A stretch of 64,000 bases of DNA from contig BSQZ01000034.1 in the NCBI GenBank assembly GCA_033239005.1, positions 5,448,001-5,512,000 of the forward strand, given 5' to 3'. The position numbers were made by a program, and so were the translations under genes. Positions within the stretch are counted from its first letter, which is position 1, and each line of letters starts with the position of its first letter. The stretch is from Lamellibrachia satsuma (lineage: Eukaryota > Annelida > Polychaeta > Sabellida > Siboglinidae). The notes beneath the pieces were generated by a model. That model was given only the letters and a program-made list of their open reading frames with translations, had not been told where the DNA came from and ran no database searches. This document shows, piece after piece, positions 46,745 through 59,671 of the stretch.

Positions 46745-47343
46745 GCCGCTAAGCATATAATATTATTAGATATGCTATATTTTGAAGAATATGTTTAACA
46801 AAGGTTGTGTTTATATCTCGCCGAAACAGAGAGTTCATATATGCTAATGCAAGATTAAACAGATCTCGCCAGGAGACTGAACAGTGATACAACATTTGTC
46901 AGACGTCCTTACACTCTCTTAACAAGTGTCCGCTCTATGGTAGCAACACGTTGGTAAGACTTTGTTGCTCTCCAAGCGGTCAAACGGCCGGGTCAGATGG
47001 TCGGTGAGAAACGGCCTCGGGGTAATATACGTAGCCTTATTAATATTTAGTTGCCGTTGTTTCTGAGGCTCATTAATACCTAACTGGACTAACCCCGCTG
47101 TGCCGTTCGATGGGGTTGGTAGACAGCAACTAGATATAAAGGTACGTTCTGATATAGAGCGGTAACTTGTCCTTGGGATTGCTCGAAGCACTTTACACTT
47201 CACACCCTGGCAGCCCTGTTTATTCCAGTGCCATACAGACGTCTCTGGGAAGCATTCAACCACGTTGCAATTACTGCGCGAAGACTATTCGTTCACATAT
47301 CCACATATGTCTGTAGGTCAGGCACTCATTTATAAAGCCGAGC
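46745..47343 (-). mobile_element. Gene A 3' flank with headless SINE (copy 4')
   Basis: 47340-47030 on the minus strand matches the 3' two thirds of SINE copy 4 (AAATGAGTGCCTG, GCAGTAATTGCAACGTGG, AAGTGTAAAGTGCTTCGAGC). The tRNA-like head is missing, apparently through a deletion between two AGCT words next to the stop codon. 46745-47030 matches the flank at 39890-40120. Confidence 0.7.
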
Positions 47344-50300
47344 TCAACGGCCCTCCGTCCCACTGGTCGACTCACAGTTCTTCATGTCGGCACAGCTCCT
47401 GCCTTCTCCGCCGTACATAACAGTGGCGATTTCGGGTTCTGCGACGGGAGACACAGTTCTGTGATGCCTCGTGGACTTTGGACCCATGAATGACAACAGA
47501 GCTGGGATGAAGAGCAGTCCATGGAAGGCGCCTAAGAAGATCACCAGGAACATCGTCTTGAAGAATGCACGGAATATATATGACGCAGAGAAACCCAGGG
47601 CCACCACCCCAAGGATCGTCGACAGCGCCCCCTGCGCAATGGGGTAGCCAAGGGCATGGAGGGCATTGCGCATGCGCTCGTTGCCAATGTCACCCCCTGC
47701 CGACACGAACGCGTATGTAATGTGCGCCGAGAAGTCAACACAGAAGCCGATGCACATGATGATATTGATCATGGAGATTGTGTCGATGTTGACGCCCCAC
47801 CACGTCATGTAACCTATGACCCCGGTACAGATGGACACTATGCTGAAAGTCACCCACAAGCTACATATCGGATGTGGAATGAACAACAGCGATACAACAA
47901 ACATGGCTGCCGTCGCGATTAACATGTTCTGTCGCATGTTCGGCCAAACAGCGATGTATTGGTCGTAGTATATGAATGCAGGGTGAAACACCGTCACGTT
48001 AAGTTTCGGGTGATCATCCGCTATCTCTCGAGCTTTCAACATCATATGGCTTTCTCGTATGGATGTATCAGTGTTTTTCGAAAACACGACGAATCGAGAG
48101 TATTTGATTTTTCCGGAGTCCAGCTTTATGTCAAGCTTATATTTGTTGTAGTTTAGCAGAAACCCGGCCAACACGGAGGAGAAATTCGCAGCGACTACGA
48201 CATCGTTTCCAATGAATGAGGAGAACTCGCGAGTCCACGCATCCGTGAGATCTTTGCCTTGGAAGTATTCGGATGATTCGAATTTTTTTATGAACTTGTC
48301 AATTTTGAGTCGTTCGCCGTCTTGCCATAGCTCGAGTTCGGCACCAATAATGACGTTGACGGCCGGCCCGTACTCTCGAAAGTACTTGATGTCGTACTTG
48401 TAGTAGTCGGCAACATAGGACCCATCGCCTGCCAGTTTGTCCAGGGTGATACCCTCTCTGGCACGTACACAACCCCATATAGCGAAGGCTAGGTACACTA
48501 GATAGACGACAAGGAGCAGTATCTTGAAGGGACGGATCGAGAGTAAACCACCCCAATAGTCACGGAAGAAGGTCATCGCCCACACTTCGCCCTTGTTGGT
48601 GTCTACGTTTGCCTCCTCTTCCGTGTAGCCTCCGGTACAAAACATTCGGAAGAGGGCGTTGCGATCGCCTGTAACAGAGTGACAGTAATCGATCATAATC
48701 AAAACGTATAGGAATAAGGGCATACACATACATTAGGTATGTGTCTTTCTGGCAGAATAAAGAAATTTCAATCCCACAATCCTCGTATAGGTCATCATGA
48801 CAACGGAAGGGACGTGACGTCACACTACTCGCTATACAATGGAGTTTTGCTTATAAGCTGGACGCAGACATATACTAACATGTCCGTTATGTTGTGGGGT
48901 AAACGAAAAAGAATGTCAACTAATAGCTTGGTAAGAACGACCATTGGAAAATAATACTTGAAAAGCAGGAATTTAACAGCGTAGAAATTGAATTACTAAG
49001 GTAAATGGGATGGATTGACAACATCAAACATTGGACAGATGGTGGAGACGAAGTCTGTTTGCAGGAAGCTGCAAACGGCCCAACTGAGGCGGTGACTCCA
49101 CGTTTTCAGCATTACCTGCTTGTGACTTGGGGACGGCCTTCATACACGTAGCTGGGTGAAGGTTGCGCGCTTCTCGTTTCCCCATCAACACCATGCAGGC
49201 GGCGAAGAACGTGATCTGGTAGCAGTAATCGAATACGACAGCGACGACTGTGTAAGTGCAGAAGATACGGACGGACCGGAACTGCGTAATTGCGCCGATG
49301 CCAATCGACAGAGCGTCCGTGATGCTTGTGATAGTGATTGATACCGCTGCCTCCGAGAACGCCTTGCCCATGCGCTCTTCAACCGTCCACCGGAAGTCGG
49401 TCTGACGCCATGCCGCCATCATGACAAACATGTCGTCAACACCAATACCTGTGAATTTAAATGACGGGCTTCAAGTAAGTTTGAAAAATATAACTAATAT
49501 AATATCTGGGTTAGCACAAGCGTTAGTTTGAATAGTCTTGGTTGGTTTTATTGTGTTATTAAATTTTATTTTCGCGGCGTTGCTTAGATTGAAGAATCAA
49601 TTTTCGTTTTACATGTAACTATGTTTCTAGACTGGCTTTAATATTCATATGATAATAGTGCATTACGTTACGAAGTGCAACACAAAATCACAGCAAGAAA
49701 TCATGGACAGTTTGTTAAAAATAATAAAGCGGGCAATATTACCAAAATAGTCACAAATACTTAAGCACAAAACAATTGGCGAAGAAGCCAGTGTTGTTAT
49801 ACTCATGTAAGATTACTTGAGATCAACGTTGTCCTCTGTCTCAGACAAGTTAGTATTGTACGACTTACCGAGTACGAGGAATGGACTGGAAGAGACGATG
49901 TCTATGAAAGGAACCCCGCAGTGAAGCACGAGACCGAACGACGAGATCACAGCGAGACCTGCCGAGAGAACGCCGAGATTTCCAAGCCACGGCTTACTGC
50001 GCACCCAGTCTGCGCTCATACACGATACGATGGAGAAGGTGATGAGAACGGCAAACGTGACGGAGAACAGCGGAATGACGCCAGCTGCGTTTTTCGCCAA
50101 TTCGTCTTCAAGAGAGTGCGCAGTGAAGCGGGCCACATTGATATGGCTATAAGAGTTTGCAGCGAGTGTAGACAGGAATTTGTCTTGCCACGCTTCTACG
50201 GCTTCGCTGTGTTCTGCGTCGGAACGTAAGTAGTACGTCAACTGCCAAGCTTTTGCCTCAGTGTCGCCGCCTGCAGTTTTGCTCACCCCGCCAATGGTGG

Positions 50301-50844
50301 TGCCGAGGAATATTGGAACATTCCTTCCGAGGTTAATCGTATGAACCGGATAAGACAAAGTCTTCAGGTCGATGTGCCTGTCCTCGTGCAAAAAAAGCAG
50401 GACATCTTTCTGGGATGAATCGGCACTGAGATCACTGTAGTTGTACGTCTTCCCAGACACATCGACTGCGATGTTCCGAACGTCTGAGTCAAGTTGTTTC
50501 ACGACACGAAACACATCCTCTGTCAGAACGTTTTCGCCTGTGGTCGTTGTAGTCACGATTACCTTACTGAATTCCCCCATCGTCGACGTTCGGATGGGAC
50601 TGAAGTTTGAATCTTCCGGGAACAGCTGTTGAACGGTGTGTCTTTCATCCTTTGACCTGGCTTTCTCGGGAGTGAACAACGTATCAACATCGTATTCTGC
50701 GTGGAAGTTGTAGAATCCTGATGCTAGCGCCCCGGTGAGCAGCAGCGGAAGAAACAGGAACCAGAGTGGATGACGAGCGATGAAGCAACCATAGGCGTAA
50801 AAGCCCCTGCTTAGCGGTTTCTCGATACAATCAAACTGAATCAT
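47344..50844 (-). CDS. Patched domain-containing protein (PTCHD3/Ptr-like), gene A
   Basis: RND-type 12-pass membrane protein of the patched-related family; substrate unknown, sterol or lipid handling is inferred from the family only. Three coding exons on the minus strand: 50844-49869, 49448-49116, 48668-47344 (877 aa; phases agree; GT/AG junctions). TM1 is about residues 21-45 (ARHPLWFLFLPLLLTGA). A luminal loop follows, then a sterol-sensing-like block beginning GVIPLFSVTFAVLITFSIVS and including LGIGVDDMFVMMAAW across the exon 1-2 junction, with the paired Asp of RND transporters. The second half has TM7 near KILLLVVYLVYLAFAIWGC and WGVNIDTISMINIIMCIG then FCVDFSAHITYAF. The 5' UTR probably contains a splice acceptor (GTGTTTCAG near 50905), as in gene B. 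The start MIQFDCIEKPLS aligns with B. Confidence 0.93.
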
Positions 50845-51343
50845 TTCTTCTCTTTATCTCTTAGCGTGTGCAAATCTCTGAATCATAGACGTTTGCCTGT
50901 CTGAAACACGCAAGACGCAGAACGAATTGTAAACGTAAATTATCAACGATATGAACTCGACCGAATCAGTCACTGCGTGTTGCTAAAATCATAGAACGGA
51001 ATCGAATGAAGCAGTAGAGACATAATAAATCAACTAGATTTCGATTAGCTGCTACGTGTTCCATCTCTGTCCCAATGGTTGGAAGTCAGACTCCTTACCA
51101 ATGACCCTCGATGTCCTAAGTTATTTATTTATGTTTGTTTTCATCGACTGTTGCCAAAATAAAGGATTCCCCATACACCAGGTAGAAAACATTTGGTATT
51201 CTCCTTTCCACGCTATCAGTTTGGTGGCTTGGCAGGGAACGCAATGTGGGACAGGGTGCAGTTTTTGGGATGATTATTACGGCACCAGAGACCTTCACGA
51301 AAACGAAAACTTCTTCCCATCCTGCAAGACCCTACACCTATTC

Positions 51344-51412
51344 CTATATTACTAAACCCAGTTTATTCCGATTGGCAGTCCGACGCTCTACCGCCGAGCC
51401 ACTGCGTGAGAC
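51344..51412 (-). mobile_element. Possible SINE head fragment
   Basis: Minus strand GCAGTGGCTCGGCGGTAGAG, then TCGGACTGCCAATCGG: tRNA-like head words without a recognisable tail. Low confidence. Confidence 0.35.
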
Positions 51413-51444
51413 AAATACAAGAGACATGTACCTGAAGTCAATTA

Positions 51445-53310
51445 TGATGATAGTCATTATGATGGTGATGATGATGATATTAATAATGATGATGTAGAAG
51501 GTGATGATGAGGGTGATAAACGATCATGATGATGATCACTATTAAGGATTCATCTTAGTGAAGACGATAATGACGATGATGATGATGATAACGCTGGTGA
51601 TGACATGGGTGATAAATAATTACTATAATGACGAGGAAGAAGATGAAGACATTTAAGCGGTCTTAGTGATGATGATGATGATTATGACTATGATGATGAT
51701 GATAACGATTATGATGATGATGATAATGATGATGATGATAACGATGGTGATGATTAGGGTGATAAATGGTTGTGATGATGATGAGGTAGAAGATGAAGAC
51801 AATTAAGCTGTCTTAGTGATGATGATGATTATGACGAAGATGATGACAATGAGGGTAATCATTATTACCATTATGAGGATGAAGACCTTCAGCCTCATCA
51901 TCTTGCTCCTCCTCATCATCGTCATCATCATCCTCATGTTCACCCGTATAATGGCTAGCCATGCTGAAAGCTGTGGCCTAGTGGTTAAGGTGTTGGACTC
52001 TAAATTCGAGGGTTGTGAGTTCAAGACCCACACTGGGCACGGTTCGTTTTCGAAGCTTAGGCAATTTCGTTTACCCTACTTTGCCTCAGTCTACTCAGCT
52101 GCAAATGAGTACAAACACTGTTTGGAAGGTACCTGCGATGGACTAGTGTCCCGTCCAGGAGAGTCAGTATAACTGCACTCTAAGTTGCTTCGCACTACAG
52201 AAACCAGGTTTAAGCACTGGCCATATAAGCCTTCATGGCTTCCTAAGGCGTAATGCCTGGGGGATGATTTTACCTTACCTACCATGCTGAAACCCACTCG
52301 ACATTCACAAACGTATGATTAACATTGGAATCTCAGAACGAGTGAGCCGCATGTTTTCTGAGAGGACATATGAATGCCGTTCATGTAACCTCCCATGTAA
52401 TGCGCGCCAGTAACTACATGTAGGCAAACAATAGGACCAGGTCAGACAGAGTGGTAAGGAAGAAGGGGGTCATTAAAAAGGGTCACCTCAACTCACGAAA
52501 GAGGTAATCTACACTCAATTTAGGGATCATCTCCAACAATTATTTAAGGGATCATTAAAATGTTTAATAACTGATCATCATTTGATCAAATTAAGGGGCC
52601 ATATCAAACAAGTTAGGGGAAATCTCAAAATGCAATGTGCTATTATATATAAACTTAAGTGTAACCGCAAAAATAATAAAATAAGGACCAGCTAAAACAA
52701 TTAAGGCGTAATTTCAAAAATAAAAATTATATAGTTACTGCCGTGCGTTACCTAGGAAGTTATATGAACGGCATTCTATATGTCCTCCCAGAAAACATGC
52801 GGCTCACTCGTTCTGAGATTCCTATGTTAATCATACGTTTGTGGACGTCGAGTGGGTGTAAGCATGGCTAGCCATTATAAGGGTGAACATGAGGATGATG
52901 ATGACGAGGAGGAGGAGGAGCAGGATGATGATGCTGAAGATGCCATTGCCATCGTCCTCATAATCGTACTAATGATCACCCGCATTGTTGTCATCTTCGT
53001 CATCATCATGATTATCATCACTAAGACCGCTTAATTGTCTTAATCTTATTCCTCTCATCAACATAACCATTTATCAAACTCACCATCGTTATCATCATTA
53101 TCATTATCACCATCATCATCATCAGAATCATCATAATCATTATCATCATCATTATCGTTATAATCATCATCATCATTATCATCGTCACTAAGATCGCCCC
53201 TTAATTGTCATCATCATCATAATCGTTTATCACCCTCATCATCACCTTCTACGTCATCATTATTAACATCATCATCATCGTCATAATTATTACCATCATC
53301 ATTTTTATTA
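51445..53310. mobile_element. Foldback element with GATGAT-rich arms
   Basis: Left arm (51445-52410) and right arm (52740-53310) are inverted copies. Matching anchors are AGAAGGTGATGATGAGGGTG and its reverse complement near 53240, ATAATGGCTAGCCATGC, GTGAGCCGCATGTTTTCTGA and the CCTCATGTTCACCC block. The arms consist largely of GAT/ATC microsatellite, the loop of AT-rich GGGATCATTAAA-like sequence. The left arm is longer because of a SINE insertion and local expansions. No coding capacity. Confidence 0.8.
51970..52281 (+). mobile_element. tRNA-derived SINE, copy 5, with target duplication
   Basis: Head GCTGTGGCCTAGTGGTTAAG, B-box-like GAGTTCAAGACCC, body TCGAAGCTTAGGCAATTTCG and a TTTTACCTTACCTA tail. 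Flanked by an 11-bp direct repeat CCATGCTGAAA (51959-51969 and 52282-52292). The uninterrupted right arm of the surrounding foldback element shows the pre-insertion site, confirming both ends. Confidence 0.9.
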
Positions 53311-53324
53311 CATTACTGGTCGAT

Positions 53325-53440
53325 TTATTACATTACCTGTCAATTATTACATTACCGGTCGATTATTACATTACCGGTTGATTTATTACATTACTGGTCA
53401 ATTATTACATTACCGGTCGATTATTACATTACTGGTTGTA
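53325..53440. repeat. ACATTACCGGTCGATTATT tandem repeat
   Basis: Six copies of a 19-21-bp unit directly beyond the foldback element. Confidence 0.92.
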
Positions 53441-53864
53441 ACACGCGTGGGTACACACACGCACACTGCCAGCCTAAGTCGGAATGACATTTGACCGCAT
53501 AAACTACAGGTGACGATTCTTCGACTCCTGCTGTCCACAAAGCGATTTATGGTCGCCGCGAATTAGGACGGCGATTCTCAATATTTACGAGCACATTTGT
53601 TTTTAGAATATGCCACTCCCGTCACCGACTAAACACAGATGGCCGTGATCTGGATTAGTTAGCCGTATTCATTAGTCCGGGCCATCTGCGGACGACAACA
53701 TGTGAACATAGTTATAAAAGTATACCATTACTGGACGAAATGCAAAAATACTACATTTGAGGAAATACAAGATTGTCTCCTCTATTGCAGCAACACGTTT
53801 GTACTTCAATAGTGTTGTATTATATAATTAAACCCTTTTTACGCTATTCCAGCGGTACTTAGCA

Positions 53865-54140
53865 ATTCGGTGTTCCTACGATTGTTGTTCGTGACAATTA
53901 GTATCCTGTCGATCCAGTTATAGGTTTTATTATCAGAAACAAAAGTTTTACTGTATTATGTTAGTATTTATCTATTCAGTGTTCTTACGATTGCTGTTCG
54001 TGACAATCAGTGCTCAGTCGATCAAAGTTTTATTATCAGAAACCAGAGTTTTAATTTATAATATTAGTACTTACCTATTCAGTGTTCTTGCAACTGCTGT
54101 TCGTAACAATAACTGCTCTGTCGATCCAGTTATAGCGAGG
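53865..54140 (+). repeat. ~105-bp tandem repeat, three copies
   Basis: Each copy carries CGGTGTTCCTACGATTG-like, TGTTCGTGACAAT, GTCGATCCAGTTATAG-like and TTTTATTATCAGAAAC words, with divergence between copies. Confidence 0.8.
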
Positions 54141-54459
54141 ACTTCCACAGTGACTAGTAATAACCGGGCGAGGTCGGGCAATCCACGCCTTGTTCAGTCG
54201 CTTCACAGGACTACAAAGAGACAATACCAACACCTATAATCGAAGCGAGCGGACGTTCCTGCGGTCAGTGCAATCACTCACCCGTGTCCTTAAACTAGAT
54301 GACCGGAGGAACTGTCCGATAATTTATTGTTCTGGGCAGGTGTTGGTTGGTAACAGTCCAAATGGTTATATACCACTATTTTCGTCGAATACAGATAGTT
54401 CCAACTTCCAACTAATAATTAGATGTGATATCAAAATGTGTGGACATTATTGTATAATG

Positions 54460-54575
54460 TGCGCGCGCATGTGTGTGTGTGTGGTTGTGTGTGTGTTTGT
54501 GTGTATGCGTGCGTGTGTGCGCGGGTGCTTGTGTGCTTGCATGCGTGCATGTGTGAATGCGTGTGCGTGTGAGAT
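54460..54575. repeat. (TG)n-rich microsatellite
   Basis: GTGTGTGTGTG tract degenerating into GTGCGTGCATG words. Confidence 0.93.
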
Positions 54576-55270
54576 ATTCTTTAATTGGATATATGACACC
54601 ACAGGAATGTACTGCTGTTGATATGCAATGTGATGTGGAAATAAATCGGCTTTGACATAAATATAGGACAAGGTTTCCACGTATATGTTATTTTATAGTG
54701 CTCCACACCGGAGAGGAATCCAACATCGCTGCGCGACAACGCGGCAGGAATCATAACATGATCCAACGCGTCGTAGAATGACTGTGAGTTCCATGATTAT
54801 AACAATCATAAATAATGTATTTAACGGTGCTGTGTCGCAGTGACCCGTAACTAATACCTTAGTTGAGTGAGGCTACTGAATTATAATAATGATATTAATA
54901 ATTTCGTCTTATATAGCGCAGGTGTCCACTTAGTCAAGGCGTTCATGGCGTTAACCGGTACATCATGTATTGTTGTAATAATTTATTTATTAGAACAAGT
55001 TTTTAGCAGCAACCAGTACACCGACCGTATCGTTTTATAGATATATACTATTGGCTCAGTACGCCAACGACGGTGTTTCTTTTTTCCGTGTGTGGGATAT
55101 CAGGCGCGGATCCAGGTGGGGGGGGGGTGCACGTCACGCCTGATGTACAAAACGTTGTCTGCAGCCGCTTGCTATGTTCTTCAAATAATCACCCAAGAGA
55201 CAACGACGACTAGAGCAATATAGAGAAAAGATCTACATCCGGAGGAAGAGTGAAAGTTTGAAGGAAGTTT
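54576..55270. other. No gene recognised
   Basis: Short frames only. Includes an uninterrupted G run near 55119-55128. Confidence 0.3.
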
Positions 55271-55280
55271 GAGTTGGAAA

Positions 55281-55683
55281 TATGAAACTACAAGATGCGT
55301 GTAGCGATACACTACACTGGAGCAGTTTCGTGAAATGAATGAAACTACAAGATGCGTGTAACGACACACTACATTGGAGCAGTTTCGTGAAATGTATGAA
55401 ACTACAAGATGCGTTTAACGACACACTACACTGGAGCAGTTTCGTGAAATGTATGAAACTACAAGATGCGTGTAGCGACACACTACACCGGAGCAGTTTC
55501 GTGAAATGTATGAAACTACAAGATGCGTGTAACGACACACTACACTGGAGCAGTTTCGTGAAATGTATGAAACTACAAGATGCGTGTAACGACACACTAC
55601 ACTGGAGCAGTTTCGGGAAATGTATGAAACTACAAGATGCGTGTAACGACACACTACACTGGAGCAGTTTCGGGAAATGTATC
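55281..55683. repeat. 57-bp minisatellite
   Basis: Seven copies of a 57-bp unit starting ATGAAACTACAAGATGCGTG and containing ACACTACACTGGAGCAGTTT. Because 57 is a multiple of three, both strands stay open (19-residue repeats). Confidence 0.96.
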
Positions 55684-55909
55684 AAGCCATCCTTGATTTC
55701 CTGACTGCAATGTCGAGAACAACAAAAGAAGTTCAAAAACAATGACTGATTTGGCCAACTCTTTTGGCATTTGGCCTACTCTGCGCAATCTCAAACTTTG
55801 CGTCCATTCAAAGTAGGCCTCAGTAAGCTGCTCCAGGGTTCTATGCAGGAGGTTCTCTGGGCCTACGAAGAAGTCACCCTGGTAAAGGACATATTTATCG
55901 AGAGCAGAC

Positions 55910-56005
55910 AAAAGGCTGATGCTACTCTCGGCCACAGGCTGATGCTACTCTCGACCACAGGCTGATGCTACTCTCGGCCACAGGCTGATGCTACTCTCGA
56001 CCACA
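55910..56005. repeat. 23-bp tandem repeat
   Basis: Four copies of GGCTGATGCTACTCTCGGCC plus ACA (or GACCACA). Confidence 0.93.
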
Positions 56006-56112
56006 GTTGCTAGAGTAGAACCTGATAATTCTGCACACATATTGGTGAAAACCGTAATGCCGAACACCTTGCACCATGAACACCTCAATTCGTTGGTGCT
56101 ACTTCGTGTGCA

Positions 56113-56290
56113 AAAGAACATTAAACTCGACATCCAAGCAACCATTGACAAGTACAAAAGAATATTAAACTCGACATCCAATCAACCATTGACAAGTACA
56201 AAAGAACATTAAACTCGACATCCAAGCAACCATTGACAAGCACAAAAGAACATTAAACTCGACATCGAAGCAGTTATTGACAAGTACAAA
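56113..56290. repeat. ~44-bp tandem repeat
   Basis: Four copies of AAAGAACATTAAACTCGACA followed by TCCAAGCAACCATTGACAAG and TACA. Confidence 0.94.
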
Positions 56291-56299
56291 TGGAAGCTT

Positions 56300-58600
56300 C
56301 CAAGAAGGATGCTTTTTGTTAATCCTCTGAGCGCTCATTGAACTGCTACTGAATGGTTCACACTGAATGGTTCACACTGAATGGTTCACACTGACCATAC
56401 ATACATACGCACAATACACCAATACATTAAACGTTCCAACGTGTGTCCTTTATTTAATATGATAATACATTTATTCAGGGTGGTTAATTTTGGTCTTTAG
56501 GGTATTATTGTCAGTGTTGCTCATGCCCCAGTAGCCACTCGACACGCGCTTTATAAGCAGTGACTTTCCTTCATTCACTAAGCTTTACTTCAAATAGCAG
56601 TCTTTCGTCAAACTATCCTTGAAATGCGACTGGTACAATCGTTTTTCTTTGCAGTGTGTTAAATACATCAATTGCCTGCTCCTTGTAGCTGGATGATTAT
56701 GTAATCAGATGATTTTATGGATCTTCTTCTGTTAGTGTCCTTCACAAGATGTCTTGCCACTTCCTCGTGCATGCCATTCCATGGAGGTGTCCAGGTCACC
56801 CACCGCGAACGGATCGTACAGTAGTCGGCAGCAGAGGGGGTGGGGCATTTTTTGGAGTTCCCCGCAATCGCATTTTGTTGATTGCGTCTTGACGATGAAG
56901 TGGCCACTATCTCATGGTTGTCTTCGCTCGGCCGACCCTAGTGCGCAATCGGTTGAACATCAAATTACGGGGATTTCAATATCCGGGACGAAGAATTGTT
57001 CAGCTACTTCAAAATGACGGAGACTCCGTACGAATGACGGAGAGTTGACATGTATACAAATACTAAGCCATCCCACTCCGCCATAGATTAACTTAAATTC
57101 TGATCAACACGATTCAAACCTGAACCATGAACGATTAATAATAACAATACAATTTTGTGACTGGATGTGGTTCATTCTAAACTCATAACTACTTATTATG
57201 CTCACTTTTGACATGTTGGAAATGCAAAAATAAAGATATATAATATATACCGGTCCGTCGAAGGCGTAACGCGATACGTATTGGGCAGAACAGATTTCGC
57301 AATATACCGGTATCCCGGTAAGATCGCGCAACACTAATGGTCAGCGTGTAACGGTTGAACAATACTTTACATTACTCCATTCTTTTGTTGACATGTTGAA
57401 CATACCGACATGTGCAGTAGCGTAAATAATTGACCTCGACCAGGTCAATGGAACAATTAAGACATACGAAACGTTGCTAAGTTACGTGAACACGTGAATG
57501 TTTGTCTGTTGTAAATTAATTTTGTTCATTTATAACTACCAATATACTACGTGTTTGGCATCGTTAAGGTATGTGGACAGAGAGGCTCCGTGTAGGGGAA
57601 GGCAGTCTTAGTTGAGCCAAATGTCATTATTTTTTATATTTAGGGCACAATCATATTCTTATTTCAAATTTATTTTCACTCGCATCAACTATGGTTATTG
57701 GTAGATCGATTTACACCGAGATAATGTATCTAGTATGCATAGATAATTATAATAGGTAGTTGATGCAAATAGGGTTGGTAAGCTGGTTCAAGTAACACTG
57801 AGTCTGGGGTAAGTTGAGCCACAATGTAGCGTAAATTGAGTAGATGCTTTATTTGTATAATTTACGTACACCTTGTACTAAAAGTTCGTAACTACCCAGC
57901 CAGCACATCTACCCAATAGGTACAACACGTCTCTGACAAGTATGTTGCCTTGTAGTTATCCGATGTCTCAATTTGTTCCAAAAAAAAAATGAATTCCGTG
58001 ATGTATGTTGGGTTATAGAACATTCGTCTTCGTTCTTTAACCACTGCTCAACTAACTCACCCGTGGCACTTGATTGGCTCAACTAACCCTTCCTAGGCAC
58101 TTGGTTGGCTCAACTAACCCTTCCTTGGCACTCGATTTTTTTGCTCGAGTGTTATCCATTGAGTCTCAGTATATAGAAGAACTTGCGTGGCCATTTTACT
58201 TTTCGATTTCGTCGTTTTTATGGGGTCTCACACATACTTACCAAAAGTGCCTACATTATCGCCAGAAATCACCTTATCGGTAATTCTTACAAATAGTTAT
58301 TAAGAATAATTACTGATTCAAAATCTGAACAAATCAGTTACATTGTCCTAACAAGAATCGACATAATCGCCAAACATTTAGTCAATATATTGAATATCTT
58401 AGAATTCGTTTAAATAAACCTGAAATTGAACTCCGATATACCCAATTGTGTTCATGCATTTGCTATATATGCGGCATATTTGTATGTTGAACTTACATTC
58501 AAGCAATACACGTGGAATATAAATAATTGTGTGTTGTTGTTTATTGTGACTATTTCATCATATTCATTATTTAATCAGTTCAAATAGTGGAAAACGAATT
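56300..58600. other. Intergenic between genes A and B, no gene recognised
   Basis: Includes GAATGGTTCACACT repeats near 56350-56392 and a solitary TACCCAGCCAGCACA motif at 57893, matching the element termini at 23291 and 33510. No coding sequence supported. Confidence 0.4.
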
Positions 58601-58711
58601 CACTTAAGTGGAAATGTGAAGGTATTCCAGACCAAATACTAATACGCTCACCTCGATAGTCTTGTCACTTTGGCCCAGTCGAGGGGGTGAACTTAATAGT
58701 GACGTTCCACT
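58600..58711 (-). mobile_element. Possible Tc1/pogo-like terminus
   Basis: Minus strand begins TACAGTGGAACGTCACTATT, resembling the CAGT-type ends of pogo/Tigger MITEs with TA at the edge. The partner end was not found. Confidence 0.35.
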
Positions 58712-58729
58712 GTATTTATCTCGCTCGGC

Positions 58730-58930
58730 ACACGGTGGTTAGAGCATCATCAATCGACTGTCAATCAAGAGGACTGGAGTTTGAATCCGTCCTACTGTTT
58801 CGAAGCTTGGGCAATTTCGTAGGTTCACTGCGTGTACACTTGGTCGAGGGTCTTTAGTGCTGTACGACAAGTAGAAGGTCTTATACAATGTTGTGACAGC
58901 GTCGAAAGGACAATACTAAACGGTTCCTAT
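58730..58930 (+). mobile_element. tRNA-derived SINE, copy 6
   Basis: Head CACGGTGGTTAGAGCATCAT, B-box-like GGAGTTTGAATCC, body TTTCGAAGCTTGGGCAATTT, then a diverged tail. Confidence 0.65.
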
Positions 58931-59172
58931 ATGGTATGCGGGGGACTCTTTATTGTGGTAACAGTCGATGAAAACAAGCATAAATAAATAATATACGACA
59001 CCGTGGATCATAGTTAATGAGTCTGACTTTCAACCGGTGGGACAGGCATAGAACACACAGCAGCTAATCTAAGTGTAATTGATTTAGTATTTCTTTCATT
59101 TGGTTCAGTTGTTTTATTTTTTCAAAACGCAACGAAGGAATCATTCATTATTGTTATCAAAATAATACATTA

Positions 59173-59260
59173 CATGGTTACAGAGGGTTACATGGTTACA
59201 GAGGGTTACATGGTTACAGAGGGTTACATGGTTACAGAGGGTTACATGGTTACAGAGGGG
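59173..59260. repeat. 18-bp tandem repeat
   Basis: Five copies of GGTTACATGGTTACAGAG in the upstream region of gene B. Confidence 0.96.
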
Positions 59261-59671
59261 TATGCAGATCGCAAAGTTGCCATTTTATATTAACTTCACA
59301 CCCGTAATTATAATTTTAACAAATTCTAAGTTGCGGACTACTTTCTCCATCGTCGATGTCGGTTGTCATTCGGTTTTAAGACAAAACAAAATGTTTCTGC
59401 CACCTTGTACCAACCTGCACGCATGGGTGAAAATGTATCATATCATACTTGCTACATCTTACATTGATGCATTTGTAAAATGGTGAGTGCACCACTGTTT
59501 GGGGTGTGACCTAGTTCCGTCGTCATCGCACGCGCCATTCTGAACACTATGACAAAAATAGTTCCGTCGTAATGGTTGTGTAATAAAGATATACATTTTG
59601 TTATTTGTCGTATACGTTTCAGAGCGGCACTGAGCAGTGATCGGCAAACATTATGTGATAAACTCAAGAAA

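Noticed and set aside
54447..54680. Cys- and His-rich open frames over the TG tract
   Set aside because: Translations of (TG)n microsatellite.
59576..59671. Upstream in-frame extension of gene B from the ATG at 59576
   Set aside because: Gene A has no matching residues, and a splice acceptor-like GTTTCAG at about 59621 in B aligns with one upstream of A; the start at 59672 matches A.
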